64,000 bases of DNA from CAYNRA01 sp964399465 (GCA_964399465.1 CAYNRA010000001.1:34763-98762); one strand, 5' to 3'; shown: positions 7,755 to 17,181, numbered from the stretch's first letter. The notes: a model not told the origin generated them from the letters alone. Numbers and translations: made by a program.

Positions 7755-9299
7755 TTATTTGTTCGGATTAAAATCTTTGAATACGCGCTTGATATTGTCG
7801 TCTGTAGGTTTTCTTTTTGCTTCCCAAGATGAATCCAACTCCAACGCTACCAATCCTTTTAGGTTCATTGCGTTCATATAATCATCAATTTTACGTAGAA
7901 ATTCATTGTTTCTGCGCGTTGATTTCAATGAAAAGTCACGTGCAAAAATATCTCCTTTGGTCTGAATTTCATTTTTCTTTTCAATGACATAATTGAGCCG
8001 ATCTACCAAGTCTTTCATTGATCGTCCGATGACTTCTGTGGCCTCCAAAGTTCCAATAGTGAGTACCGTCGTTCCTCCTACAGTGGAAATAGCACGCTGT
8101 GTATTTACATCATTTTTTGCAATAATAGAGGAAAGTCCTGTAGTTGCACCAAGTGACGCATTGATGACAGAGCGATTTTTCTTTCCTTTTTTTGCCCGAT
8201 TATATGCCTTTTTAAGTTCGTCTTCTTTTTCCTTCAACTGTTCGTTCAATTCCCAACCTCGCACTAGGGTAGCTCTGTATAAATCATACAATTTATTATC
8301 TGTTTCTACCTCGTTCACGGTATTCAAAACATTAATCTTTATTCGTTGGACTTCCCGGTTTTGTGTTTTATCCAAGACAAAAAAGTCAATATAAAAAGAG
8401 CTTGAGTCCCTAGGATCTTTGACAAAATCATACCCTGGTTGCCAGACAAATTCGTATTGATTCGGTGTATTTTGTATCAGTGCTTGCTTGGGTACATCTG
8501 GATTGTTGGAAAGAAAGTCGAAGGTGTCTATATCATCGTCTCCATTGGGGTCGGATAAATAAAAACGAATACTCAGTGTTTCATTTTCTCGAATTTTGTA
8601 CGCATCTGTTTTAGGAACAGTTGTTACTACTGGAGGTAAATCAAGTTGAGTCGCCACTAACCTAACAGAGCCTTTGCTTTGTGTTTTAGCAGGTTGGTCT
8701 TCCACATAAAAATCAATGCTGATTTCTTTCTTCTTTAGCCCATTGAATTGTGTTACAGACGGTGACCACGTGACTTCCCCTTGCGAAGTAATCTTGACCC
8801 CCTCTGGTAGGGACGCCAAAGAAGGAATAATTACAATGGGGTCATTATCAGGGTCATATACTAGATTTAGATCAATGCTGTACGTATTGCTCGTATTATA
8901 TTTAATATAAAACGGTTTAAGTTCTGAAATGACGGGTGGTCTGTTGGTATGCGAAATCGCGAGATCTAAATTGCGCGAAACGACCTCTCCAGAATCAGAC
9001 TTTGCCTCGATTAAAAGTTGAAAAATACGCTTTTGCTCGATTCTATCAACAGCTGAAAACGGTGGAGTCCATGTAAATAAACCTGTAGAATCTATAGACA
9101 TGCCGATTTGTTTACCTTGGATAATTTCGAAACGAAATGGTGCAAGTTGTTTATTCCCCACTATTTTTAACTGGACACTTATCTCTTTCCCTTCTCTTAA
9201 TTGTGTTAATTGTAAGGGGTCTTGAATCGAGATAGCCAATTGGGAAAATCCAGAAAGTGAGCAAATGAGAAAAAGAACAAGAAAAAATTTAAACTTCAT
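7755..9299 (-). CDS. Exported protein with Ig/cadherin-like repeats, unknown function
   Basis: The 514-residue product starts (ATG 9299) with a clean signal peptide, MKFKFFLVLFLICSLSGFSQ. Residues 20-330 contain three repeats of an Ig-like fold, each with phrases such as NRPPVISELKPFYI, VYDPDNDPIVII and LSDPNGDDDIDTF, resembling putative-Ig or cadherin-like domains. A charged coiled-coil-like stretch (about residues 355-390: NEQLKEKEDELKKAYNRAKK) and a glycine/alanine-rich helical region follow. The start overlaps the 3' end of the upstream 489-residue gene by 11 bp, so the two are translationally linked. I do not recognise the family; a role at the cell surface is inference. Confidence 0.7.
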   Translation of the reverse strand: MKFKFFLVLFLICSLSGFSQLAISIQDPLQLTQLREGKEISVQLKIVGNKQLAPFRFEIIQGKQIGMSIDSTGLFTWTPPFSAVDRIEQKRIFQLLIEAKSDSGEVVSRNLDLAISHTNRPPVISELKPFYIKYNTSNTYSIDLNLVYDPDNDPIVIIPSLASLPEGVKITSQGEVTWSPSVTQFNGLKKKEISIDFYVEDQPAKTQSKGSVRLVATQLDLPPVVTTVPKTDAYKIRENETLSIRFYLSDPNGDDDIDTFDFLSNNPDVPKQALIQNTPNQYEFVWQPGYDFVKDPRDSSSFYIDFFVLDKTQNREVQRIKINVLNTVNEVETDNKLYDLYRATLVRGWELNEQLKEKEDELKKAYNRAKKGKKNRSVINASLGATTGLSSIIAKNDVNTQRAISTVGGTTVLTIGTLEATEVIGRSMKDLVDRLNYVIEKKNEIQTKGDIFARDFSLKSTRRNNEFLRKIDDYMNAMNLKGLVALELDSSWEAKRKPTDDNIKRVFKDFNPNK

Positions 9300-10758
9300 T
9301 AGTTGAAACGTTATTTGAGTCAGGTAACACAACGCACGGAAAACCGAATAAACAGCGGTCTTTAATCATTTGAGTTACTTCGTTAGGAACGTGTTTTTCC
9401 CAACCTGTTTCACCCCGTTTGATTAAATCAAGCATATTATCAGTGTGTACGCTAAGGTTTTCTTTATTGTAATGATAGATATCTTCGATTTTATTATTGG
9501 CCGTCAAATAACGGAATAAATCCATCAATTGCACGGGTGGTGTAAATTTCATGCAATTCAGGATGGTTTGATTTCTGAGCGTCGGATAAACGAACAATTT
9601 AACCTTTCTACTGAACAAAGTTGCGAATGATTCCAAGATTCCACCTGGTAAATCGACATAATGTTCGTTTTCAAAGATATACTCCAAATTAGGATATCCG
9701 ATGATTAGCCCAATTTTAAGCTTCGTAATTTTGGAAAGATATGCAACTAATTTATAATACTCGTGGTAATTGGTTATCATAACCGTTTGTCCCAAAGAAC
9801 ACAGAATATCGACTCGGTCGAGAAAATCTTTTTCATCGATAACTTCCCCGTCGCCTTCTTCTTTTAAGGATTGTAAGGTTAGTTCGGATACAACAATCAC
9901 CCGATTTTGATCTACATCTGGCTCCTGCAAGAATTGCCGATGTCCGTTCTCTAACATATCTAAATGTACATTAATGACTGGACGGAAACGGCCGCGAAGA
10001 ACCAAAATATGTCGTTTATAAAGAGAGTCAGAAGGTTGTAAATTTTTTCCATCAGGTCCGAATAAGGCAATATTTGAAAAACCATATTTGACCAAATGTA
10101 AACTCATGATTCGGCTATCCACTTGCACAAATGCAGGGCCTTCAAATCGAATCATGTCTATCTGGATTCTATCTTTGGATAAATTATCCATCAAAGACTT
10201 GAGTAAAATTTCAGGATTTTTATAATAATAAAAACATCCATAAATTAAATTTACACCGACAATTCCCAAGGCCTGTTGTTGTAGAAGATTGTCATTATCA
10301 AGCATTTGAATATGAATAACGACATCGTGAAACTCACCCATAGGTTCAAGCTGGAACCGCATTCCAACCCAACCGTGTGCCTCGTTTGTTTTATGATAAT
10401 TTAAGGCAACGACCGTATTAGCGAAGGAGAAAAACTGTGTGTTTATGCCTCTTTTTTCGTCCAAACGCTCAATTAATAAATTATATTCATGGTCGAGCAT
10501 AGACATGAGCCGCTCTTCGCAAACATATCTGCCACTTTCTACAGTCCCGTAAATAGCATCCGAAAAAGTCATGTCATACGCAGAAATTGTTTTGGCGACT
10601 GTACCAGATGCACCTCCTGCCTTAAAAAAGATGGATGCCACATCTTGGCCTGCACCAATTTCAGCGAATGAACCGTAAATATTCTTGTCTAAATTCAGCC
10701 GGAGGGCTTTTTGCTTGGTAGTTAAGTTTGTATCGTGGGTGACTTTTGACTTGTTCAT
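9289..10758 (-). CDS. Large conserved cytoplasmic protein of unknown function
   Basis: A 489-residue soluble protein beginning MNKSKVTHDTNLTTKQKALR. Striking conserved-looking blocks are YGSFAEIGAGQDVASIFFKA, GGASGTVAKTISAYDMTFSD and YGTVESGRYVCEERLMSMLD near the N-terminus, and RGRFRPVINVHLDMLENG in the middle. It has no signal peptide and no membrane segment. I recall close relatives in many bacteria carrying inconsistent labels (TonB receptor, adenylyltransferase); nothing in the sequence supports those. The gene overlaps the Ig-like exported protein gene by 11 bp, implying co-translation. Confidence 0.75.
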   Translation of the reverse strand: MNKSKVTHDTNLTTKQKALRLNLDKNIYGSFAEIGAGQDVASIFFKAGGASGTVAKTISAYDMTFSDAIYGTVESGRYVCEERLMSMLDHEYNLLIERLDEKRGINTQFFSFANTVVALNYHKTNEAHGWVGMRFQLEPMGEFHDVVIHIQMLDNDNLLQQQALGIVGVNLIYGCFYYYKNPEILLKSLMDNLSKDRIQIDMIRFEGPAFVQVDSRIMSLHLVKYGFSNIALFGPDGKNLQPSDSLYKRHILVLRGRFRPVINVHLDMLENGHRQFLQEPDVDQNRVIVVSELTLQSLKEEGDGEVIDEKDFLDRVDILCSLGQTVMITNYHEYYKLVAYLSKITKLKIGLIIGYPNLEYIFENEHYVDLPGGILESFATLFSRKVKLFVYPTLRNQTILNCMKFTPPVQLMDLFRYLTANNKIEDIYHYNKENLSVHTDNMLDLIKRGETGWEKHVPNEVTQMIKDRCLFGFPCVVLPDSNNVSTNEV

Positions 10759-10914
10759 AAAGAGTATTGTATGCGAAGTGTCTCGTTGAGTAATGGGTGA
10801 AGACGTGTATATAAAGGGTTGTCTTCACTTTTTTCGTATACAAATCTAATTATTTTTGGATTTTTTAAAGTAAAAAACGCGAAAAAAGTATAATTTATTG
10901 CATTTATCTCTGAA

Positions 10915-12045
10915 TCAAAGAATTTCTACTTTTTCTATCTTATTAGGTATATTTATATGCACCAGTGCTTTGAGTAATATTTCTTTGCTCTCATCTACCC
11001 AATTTTGATAGGTAAATGTAGGAGGGGTTCTGGTGGAAATATAGGTTAGAAAGGTGGGTAGGTCTGGTTTTTTCATATGCAAGCCAGCACCGGCCTGAGC
11101 CGCGTCAATGGCATTGCACATCTGTTCATAATGTCCTGAAATCGGGATAGCTAAAACGGGTTTTTGGAGATACATAGCCTCTGCAATTGATTCAAAACCT
11201 GCCGTTGTGATCAATCCCGCACATTGACTCATTTTTTCAAGAAAATGCAAAGGGTGGATGTCATGCAAATGAATACCCAAAGGAAGTGTTCGTTTTTCGA
11301 GTTGATCACGTAGGTTTTTACCAACAAAAAGGTGTATCTCAAACCTGTTTTCAATTAAATGTAGGTTTATAATTGGTTCTATATCAATTAATTGAGTGAG
11401 ATAAACAAGCAAGAAAGGAGGTGTTTTGTGCGTGTGCTTTAATTGTAATACTGCCGCTCGAATCAACGGAGGGATACTTACTAAATGGTGTATTTTTTTA
11501 CTTTGTGGATAGGATTCTAAGCTAAGACCAAGGAGTTTATCTGCCCGAAAACAAGTAAGTCGGGTATGGGTAGAAAGAAGAAAATTAGCCCATCTTTTTG
11601 ACTTTGGATGGGGGAAATCTTCATGTAACAACAGATATTGATGCCCTATACACAGAAAAGGAATATGTTTTCTTTTGTAGATGAATTGGTGAATACCTAG
11701 TAGAACATCGTAAAAATTGATGATGGTATCAGGAGAAAATGACTGAATGGTTTCTTCAATTTTTCGAATGGATTGTAAATAAATGGGGAAAGCACGTACG
11801 TTTGAAAAAATTGTTTTACGAATAGAAAGCGCATTGGTTTTTAGGTCATAGACAAGATTTGGACTCCTAAAAGTCTGGCATGGAAAGCAACTTTCCTGCG
11901 CCAAAAGGGTAGGAAGTGTCTCGCCATCAGGTACCCCAACTAAGGCCATTATCGTATGACCTTCTTTTTGCAGAATCTGAGCTAATGCAATAGCCTGAGT
12001 TTGATGTCCACGTCCTTCTCCTTGAATAACAAATAAAAACCGCAT
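10915..12045 (-). CDS. MurG-like glycosyltransferase (GT-B fold)
   Basis: A 376-residue GT-B type glycosyltransferase. The N-terminal domain begins MRFLFVIQGEGRGHQTQAIA, a glycine-rich acceptor-binding loop like that of MurG and related UDP-GlcNAc transferases. The C-terminal domain has the nucleotide-sugar pocket ITTAGFESIAEAMYLQKPVL and IPISGHYEQMCNA, resembling the GGxxTxxE...P...Q pattern. Its start lies 12 bp downstream of the LpxH-like phosphoesterase gene (same strand), a pairing seen elsewhere that points to cell-envelope or glycolipid synthesis. The donor and acceptor cannot be told from sequence. Confidence 0.8.
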   Translation of the reverse strand: MRFLFVIQGEGRGHQTQAIALAQILQKEGHTIMALVGVPDGETLPTLLAQESCFPCQTFRSPNLVYDLKTNALSIRKTIFSNVRAFPIYLQSIRKIEETIQSFSPDTIINFYDVLLGIHQFIYKRKHIPFLCIGHQYLLLHEDFPHPKSKRWANFLLSTHTRLTCFRADKLLGLSLESYPQSKKIHHLVSIPPLIRAAVLQLKHTHKTPPFLLVYLTQLIDIEPIINLHLIENRFEIHLFVGKNLRDQLEKRTLPLGIHLHDIHPLHFLEKMSQCAGLITTAGFESIAEAMYLQKPVLAIPISGHYEQMCNAIDAAQAGAGLHMKKPDLPTFLTYISTRTPPTFTYQNWVDESKEILLKALVHINIPNKIEKVEIL

Positions 12046-12057
12046 AGTAGTTGTATT

Positions 12058-12921
12058 TTAGAGAGATGCAGCCCATCTGCGGCTGGGTTCAGTAGTTGTT
12101 TGTGGAGTTGATTTTTGTTCTTCCGACTCTACGTCTGTCTTGATAACTTCTTCTAGATGGAAATATACCAAGCTCCAATTTCCTTCTTGGTCTTCCATTA
12201 AAGCAGACATCGTTTCTACCCAATCTCCTGAGTTCATGTAGGTTAATCCGTTTATCTGGCGAATCGCTGGTTGGTGAATATGCCCACAAATTACCCCATC
12301 ACACCCGCGCGTTGCTGCAAACTCGGTTAACTTTTCTTCAAAGTCAGAAACATAATTGACAGCCATCTTGACTTTCTGCTTGATGGATTGGGACAACGAA
12401 TAATAGGGCAAGCCACGTGATGTACGGTAATGATTATATCTTTTATTTAACCAAAGGAGGAATGTATAACCTATATCGCCCAAATGTGCCAACCAAGCCA
12501 TATTTGATGTAATAGAATCAAATATGTCGCCATGGGTAACAAAAAAACGTCTGCTTCCTGAGTGTAAGATATAATCACGGCGAATTTGAAAGTTTTTACC
12601 AATAACCAATGGCAGTACATTGTCCAGAAAATCATCGTGGTTTCCACGAATATAAATGACTTTCGTGTCGTGCTTGTCCATCATTTTCAAAATCGTCCGA
12701 AAAAAAGCTGTATGTTTTTTATGCCAAGAACCATACTTTTTTAGTTGCCAACCATCAATAATATCGCCATTGAGAATTAGCTTTTCACATCGATGTTGTT
12801 TTAAAAAAGCAGTGGCTTCTTTTGCCTTTGAGCCGGAACTTCCCAAATGGATATCTGACAATACGATTGTCTTGACAAAATGCTGTTTTTCCAAGGTACA
12901 TAGTGGTTTAATGGAGTACAA
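12058..12921 (-). CDS. LpxH-like metallophosphoesterase
   Basis: A 287-residue calcineurin-like phosphoesterase with all metal-binding motifs: SDIHLGSSG, LNGDIIDGWQ, GNHDD, THGD and CGHIHQPA. It resembles UDP-2,3-diacylglucosamine diphosphatase relatives, with the aromatic insert between motifs. The open frame starts at a TTG (12919-12921); no in-frame ATG lies between it and SDIHLG, so a rare start is likely. It is followed after 12 bp by a GT-B glycosyltransferase. A second, more canonical LpxH is encoded at 46239-47012, so this paralogue probably acts on a different phospholipid or glycolipid. The C-terminal tail is hydrophilic and low in complexity. Confidence 0.82.
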   Translation of the reverse strand: MYSIKPLCTLEKQHFVKTIVLSDIHLGSSGSKAKEATAFLKQHRCEKLILNGDIIDGWQLKKYGSWHKKHTAFFRTILKMMDKHDTKVIYIRGNHDDFLDNVLPLVIGKNFQIRRDYILHSGSRRFFVTHGDIFDSITSNMAWLAHLGDIGYTFLLWLNKRYNHYRTSRGLPYYSLSQSIKQKVKMAVNYVSDFEEKLTEFAATRGCDGVICGHIHQPAIRQINGLTYMNSGDWVETMSALMEDQEGNWSLVYFHLEEVIKTDVESEEQKSTPQTTTEPSRRWAASL

Positions 12922-12990
12922 ATTTGCCTATCTAATATAAAGTTCTTATTAACAGATATTTATGTATTTATGATGTTTCTCAAAATCCAT

Positions 12991-12998
12991 TATATTTG
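12991..12998 (+). promoter_or_regulatory. Candidate -7 element, TATATTTG, at the start of the FAN1-like gene
   Basis: TATATTTG matches TAnnTTTG and ends 4 bp before the ATG at 13003. If used, the transcript would begin at or next to the start codon (leaderless). No exact TTTG lies 19-20 nt upstream (TTTA is there), so support is partial. Confidence 0.4.
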
Positions 12999-13002
12999 AC
13001 AT

Positions 13003-14652
13003 ATGGAAAATGACGTGCTACCCCCAACTTATTATCATACCAATTTTTGCTATTTACTCTCCTTTGTGCAAGAGAAATACAAAAGTATTTTACAGACACA
13101 TGAATGGCGCTTTCTTCGAAAATTCTATTGCCTGTCAGAGGAAGCGCAATGTTTGTTTGTTCGCCTTTCGAATCGGAGAGGATTGTATTTTCGGGTAGAT
13201 TCTTTGGAATACCAAGAAATCCCTTCGATTCCTACTTGCATCACAGAACTGGAAAAACAGGAATTTATCACCCATGTTCAAGTAAATTATGAACAAATAG
13301 AAACACCACTTGTCCTGCGTATTTTAGCCAAAGAAGAGCTAAAAAAAATTTTTAAACTTAAAGGAAAGGCATCTCTTCGAAAGGAGGAGTATATTCAAGC
13401 TATCTTAACAGAATACCAAGAAAACGATATCATTGAAGCAGTTACAGCCTATACATCTATAGTCCGGGTGAGTTTTCAGTCTGAAATCGCGTTTTTAAAG
13501 TTCTTGTTTTTTGGGAATCGTTCTATGGATATGACTGAATTTGTCTTACGCGATTTAGGTATTTTATCGTATCAATCGTATAAACAAGATGAATTAGTAG
13601 CTCGGTTTTCTACACGAAAAGAGGCAGAAGATAAATGGTTTGTTTCGGATCAATTTGAAATCTTTTATCAATTGACACAGGATGATTCTTCCGTGGAGCT
13701 CTTATTCGATTGGATATCTGCTGTGTGGGATTCTTCATTTGATCAATTGGAAGAACTTGCTGCTCGCTCCATGGAAAGGTTGGTACTAAAAGTGGCTCTT
13801 TATCTTGAGAAGAAGAAAGCACTGGATTTAGCTTTGCTTTTATTTGAAAAAACCAAACAGCCTCCTGCCCGTGAACGGCGTGTCCGGATTCTCGAAAAAC
13901 AAAAAGAATGGGAAGCAGCTCTGGCTATTTGTGAAGAAATTATTGCACAACCCGCGCATGAGGAGGAACTGATTTTTGCCAACGACCGGATTGCCAAGAG
14001 AGAGAAGAAACGCCTGATTGTTAAGACACAAGTACTCAAAGATGCACCGATGGTCACTATATCTGCCGAGTATAAGGGAAACGTTGAAATGGGAGTAGCA
14101 CATTATTACGAATCATTGGGTTATCAGGCGGTATTTTCTGAAAATCATTTGTGGCGTGCGCTCTTCGGTCTCGTTTTTTGGGATATTATCTTTGACAAAA
14201 CGTTGGTAGTTTTCCACCATCCGTTTCAAAGGAGGCCATCCGATTTCCATTTGCCTGATTTTTATCAAAAAAGAAAAGATAAAATTCAGGTACGTTTGGA
14301 GAATCTACAAGAACCTGCTTTGGTGATCCAAGAAATGGCAAGTGTATTTCAAAGTAAAAATGGGCTAGAGAACCCATTTGTCATCTGGAGTGAGGCCATT
14401 TGGGAAATGTGCCGACTGGCTGTCGCACAAATTCCATTACAAACTCTGAAAACTATTTGGCTGAAAATGGCTGAAAATCATGTAGAGAATGGACGTGGGT
14501 TTCCAGATTTAATGGTTCGAAATGCAGACGAACTGTTTTTCGTTGAGGTAAAGTCACCAACAGATCATTTGTCAAATCAACAAGTTTTCTGGCAGTCTTT
14601 TTTTCGAGAAAACGGATTGGAGTCGTTCGTTTTACGTGTAGATTTTGTCTAA
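13003..14652 (+). CDS. FAN1-like VRR-NUC domain nuclease
   Basis: A 549-residue protein whose C-terminal 120 residues form a VRR-NUC nuclease domain of the PD-(D/E)xK type: GRGFPDLMVRN and LFFVEVKSPTDHLSNQQ supply the PD...E-x-K residues. The preceding part contains a helical, TPR-like stretch (about residues 250-330) and an SAP-like segment, LKGKASLRKEEYIQAILTEY, near residue 120, as in FAN1. FAN1 proteins cut branched or flap DNA and help repair interstrand crosslinks; bacterial versions of about 550 residues are known. It stands alone, followed by a strong terminator. Confidence 0.88.
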   Translation: MENDVLPPTYYHTNFCYLLSFVQEKYKSILQTHEWRFLRKFYCLSEEAQCLFVRLSNRRGLYFRVDSLEYQEIPSIPTCITELEKQEFITHVQVNYEQIETPLVLRILAKEELKKIFKLKGKASLRKEEYIQAILTEYQENDIIEAVTAYTSIVRVSFQSEIAFLKFLFFGNRSMDMTEFVLRDLGILSYQSYKQDELVARFSTRKEAEDKWFVSDQFEIFYQLTQDDSSVELLFDWISAVWDSSFDQLEELAARSMERLVLKVALYLEKKKALDLALLLFEKTKQPPARERRVRILEKQKEWEAALAICEEIIAQPAHEEELIFANDRIAKREKKRLIVKTQVLKDAPMVTISAEYKGNVEMGVAHYYESLGYQAVFSENHLWRALFGLVFWDIIFDKTLVVFHHPFQRRPSDFHLPDFYQKRKDKIQVRLENLQEPALVIQEMASVFQSKNGLENPFVIWSEAIWEMCRLAVAQIPLQTLKTIWLKMAENHVENGRGFPDLMVRNADELFFVEVKSPTDHLSNQQVFWQSFFRENGLESFVLRVDFV

Positions 14653-14689
14653 AAAAAGAGGCACAGTTACTAAACGTGTGCCTCTTTTT
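14653..14689. terminator. Bidirectional terminator after the FAN1-like gene
   Basis: AAAAAGAGGCACA (14653-14665) pairs perfectly with TGTGCCTCTTTTT (14677-14689) around an 11-nt loop. It sits between two converging genes and carries A/T runs on both sides. Confidence 0.88.
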
Positions 14690-14691
14690 GT

Positions 14692-17181
14692 TTATCCTCT
14701 ACGGCCTCCTGGTGCGCCACCTTCTTCGACACCGTCACCACCGGACTTTAAATCATCGTTTTGGACACTCTTTCTTTTCTTGAAAAGCCCCGTGTTTCCA
14801 GTTGCATCCATTTTACCAAATCGGTACTGGAAGTCCACGCGGATAGCTCTTCTGTAAATATTTCGTACGTTTTCTTGAGTGAATGAAAAGTTCGGATTTG
14901 TTGCGTCCGCAAAATTAGATTTGATGACAATCGCCTTTGCAAAAGGATTTTCTAAACCCAAACCAAAACTTCCTTTCTTGTTCTTTAAGTCTTTTTTGAA
15001 TGAGAGCGTATGGAAATTAAAGGCACCCTGAAGTCCCTGTAATTCAATACTTGGAGTGCGGTAAAATCCGAAAAATTGTGCCGCCCATCCGCCACCAAAT
15101 GTATAAGAAGCATTGGCGTTGTAGTTGTAATTCCATCCCTCATTTGAAATTAGACGATTGTCCAGATATACATAAAAGGCATTCACACCCGCACCCAGTC
15201 GGAATTTTTTGGTGGGTTGTAAAGAAGTGGAAACATTGACTCCTGTACTTCTGTTAATACCAATATTGTCAAAAGTTGTTTGTGTAATGTCTTGATTACC
15301 AACACGCTCAATGCTTCTAACAGATGTAATGCTATTATCGGTCGATCGATTAAACAAGGAAACTGTAATGGAATTTGCTTTATAAAAAGTGCTATAGTTT
15401 AATTCGAACTGGTCAACTAACTCAGGTGCTAATACGGGGTTTCCAAAAGAAATATCTGTAGGATTGGATAAATTCACAAACGGATTCAAGAAACGAATGG
15501 AAGGTCGTTCGATACGCTGTGCGTAGCTTAGTCGAAACTTATGGCTTTTTCCGAGTGCCTTCGAGACGTTTACACTTGGTAAAAAGCTTGTATAATCAGG
15601 AATATCTGCATTGCTTACATCTTTAAAATCTGCGCCGATAATGGTTCTTTCCAAACGGCCGCCAGCTTGTAAACCCCATTTGTTGGGAAATGCAAATGTA
15701 AGTGACGAATAGAGTGCAAGAACATCCTGGTTGTAGTCCAAGAAATTGGCACGAGCAGGATTGGGTACAAAGGTTTGTGTTGCAGAATTATAAATAGAGA
15801 AAGTTCCATCACTTGTAACATCCCGAAGAATGGCTTTTCCTCCAATATCCAAACGGTTTTTATTCCAAGGTTGAACATAATCAACTTGCAGCGTCATTTC
15901 TTGGTCTAAGCCACTATTTCGGCTCATTTCAAAAGGTTGGCCGTTTCGAAGTGCATCGAAATTCTCGTTTCGGTTATTTCTACTGATTTGTCCAAGAACG
16001 CTTAGTTCTTGGTCAGGTTTATCGTATTTTTTTGTATAAGTTAAATCAAAATTGTAGGTTAGATTTTGTCTGGTTTGGTCTATATCTCTAACAAACTGAT
16101 TGACGATAACTCTATTTGCGTCCTGCAATTCGGTAGTTTGTGAACCAATGGATGAATTTCCTCCTTGGTTGATTCTGAACCCGATCGAAAAATTATTTTT
16201 TTCGTTGATATCATAATCGAATGTCCCTTGGTAATTTCCATTATTACGCGTGGAACGGTTGTCGTCCAATTGTACTAAGTACGTTGGTAAATCGCCGACA
16301 CGGCTTTCTCTTGCTGTAAATCCGTCGTTCCGAACGTTATATGAGAAACGTCCCCCTCCGTTCAATGAAATTCCCCACTTTTTGTCGCGGAGGTTTAAAT
16401 TACCATTTCCAAAAGAACCCAAATAGCCAACTCCCATAGAAACGAAACCAGTTACGCCAGAGAGTCGGTTCTTTTTTGTGATGATATNNNNNNNNNNGAT
16501 AATACCAGCAGTACCTTCTGCATCGTATTTTGCACCGGGCGATGTAATAACTTCCACGCTTTTAATTTGGTCTGAAGGAATTTGTTGGAGTGCATCTGCA
16601 ATACTTGCTGCAAAAATAGAAGAGGGTTTCCCGTCAATCAGTACCCGAACATTGGCACTTCCGCGCAAACTGACATTGCCGTCTAAGTCCACGGAAAGCA
16701 TGGGTACTTTGCGTAAAACATCCTCTGCACTTCCTCCTCGGTTTGTTAAATCTTTGTCTGCGTTATAAACCATTTTATCAATTCGTTCTTCAATAAGAGC
16801 GGCTTGCCCTGTAACGGTTACTTCTTGAAGCATTTGCGCTTCACCTGTTAATTTTATATTGCCGATATTCCAGACAGGTGCATTACCAGAATATTTTAAA
16901 TTGGAGACAGTCATGGGTTTGTACCCAATATAGGAGATAACCAGTTTATAGGTAGCTGTTTTTGATACATTTTTGAAGGCAAATTGGCCTTGTACATCTG
17001 TAAGTCCACCATCAATAGGCTTATTATTTAGCCACAAGCCGACAGCGGCAAATTCAACGGGTTGATTGGTTGTAGAGTCAACGATGACTCCTTTTAGTTC
17101 AACGGTTTGGGCCCAAGTAAAGGAAGTAAATGAGAAGTAAAGAAAAAAGCCAAGTGTCAGTGATTTAATCGTGCTATTCAT
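14692..17181 (-). CDS. Outer-membrane beta-barrel receptor with CarboxypepD-like N-domain (contains assembly gap)
   Basis: The product is about 826-829 residues with signal peptide MNSTIKSLTLGFFLYFSFTS. Residues 27-115 form a carboxypeptidase-regulatory-like beta domain (VELKGVIVDSTTNQPVEFAA), followed by a TonB plug domain (about 120-235) and a large barrel of the OMP_b-brl_3 type. The C-terminus ends in a Gly/Arg-rich tail after the last barrel strand VDFQYRFGKM. Ten Ns at 16488-16497 fall in the plug at GTAGII-gap-IITKK; family members normally read GIINIITKK there. The substrate is unknown, though uptake of a peptide, glycan or metal complex is usual. No SusD partner is adjacent. Confidence 0.85.
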   Translation of the reverse strand: MNSTIKSLTLGFFLYFSFTSFTWAQTVELKGVIVDSTTNQPVEFAAVGLWLNNKPIDGGLTDVQGQFAFKNVSKTATYKLVISYIGYKPMTVSNLKYSGNAPVWNIGNIKLTGEAQMLQEVTVTGQAALIEERIDKMVYNADKDLTNRGGSAEDVLRKVPMLSVDLDGNVSLRGSANVRVLIDGKPSSIFAASIADALQQIPSDQIKSVEVITSPGAKYDAEGTAGIIXXXXIITKKNRLSGVTGFVSMGVGYLGSFGNGNLNLRDKKWGISLNGGGRFSYNVRNDGFTARESRVGDLPTYLVQLDDNRSTRNNGNYQGTFDYDINEKNNFSIGFRINQGGNSSIGSQTTELQDANRVIVNQFVRDIDQTRQNLTYNFDLTYTKKYDKPDQELSVLGQISRNNRNENFDALRNGQPFEMSRNSGLDQEMTLQVDYVQPWNKNRLDIGGKAILRDVTSDGTFSIYNSATQTFVPNPARANFLDYNQDVLALYSSLTFAFPNKWGLQAGGRLERTIIGADFKDVSNADIPDYTSFLPSVNVSKALGKSHKFRLSYAQRIERPSIRFLNPFVNLSNPTDISFGNPVLAPELVDQFELNYSTFYKANSITVSLFNRSTDNSITSVRSIERVGNQDITQTTFDNIGINRSTGVNVSTSLQPTKKFRLGAGVNAFYVYLDNRLISNEGWNYNYNANASYTFGGGWAAQFFGFYRTPSIELQGLQGAFNFHTLSFKKDLKNKKGSFGLGLENPFAKAIVIKSNFADATNPNFSFTQENVRNIYRRAIRVDFQYRFGKMDATGNTGLFKKRKSVQNDDLKSGGDGVEEGGAPGGRRG
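16488..16497. other. Assembly gap (10 Ns) inside the outer-membrane receptor gene
   Basis: Ten Ns interrupt the plug-domain coding region. The flanks, read on the minus strand, are GGTATTATC and ATATCATCACA. Inserting a single A would restore the family-typical Gly-Ile-Ile-Asn-Ile-Ile-Thr, so the true gap may be one base and the N count arbitrary. Confidence 0.95.

Noticed and set aside
7993..8394. 133-codon plus-strand frame opposite the Ig-repeat protein
   Set aside because: A shadow of the opposite strand; low-complexity Ser/Phe-rich product.
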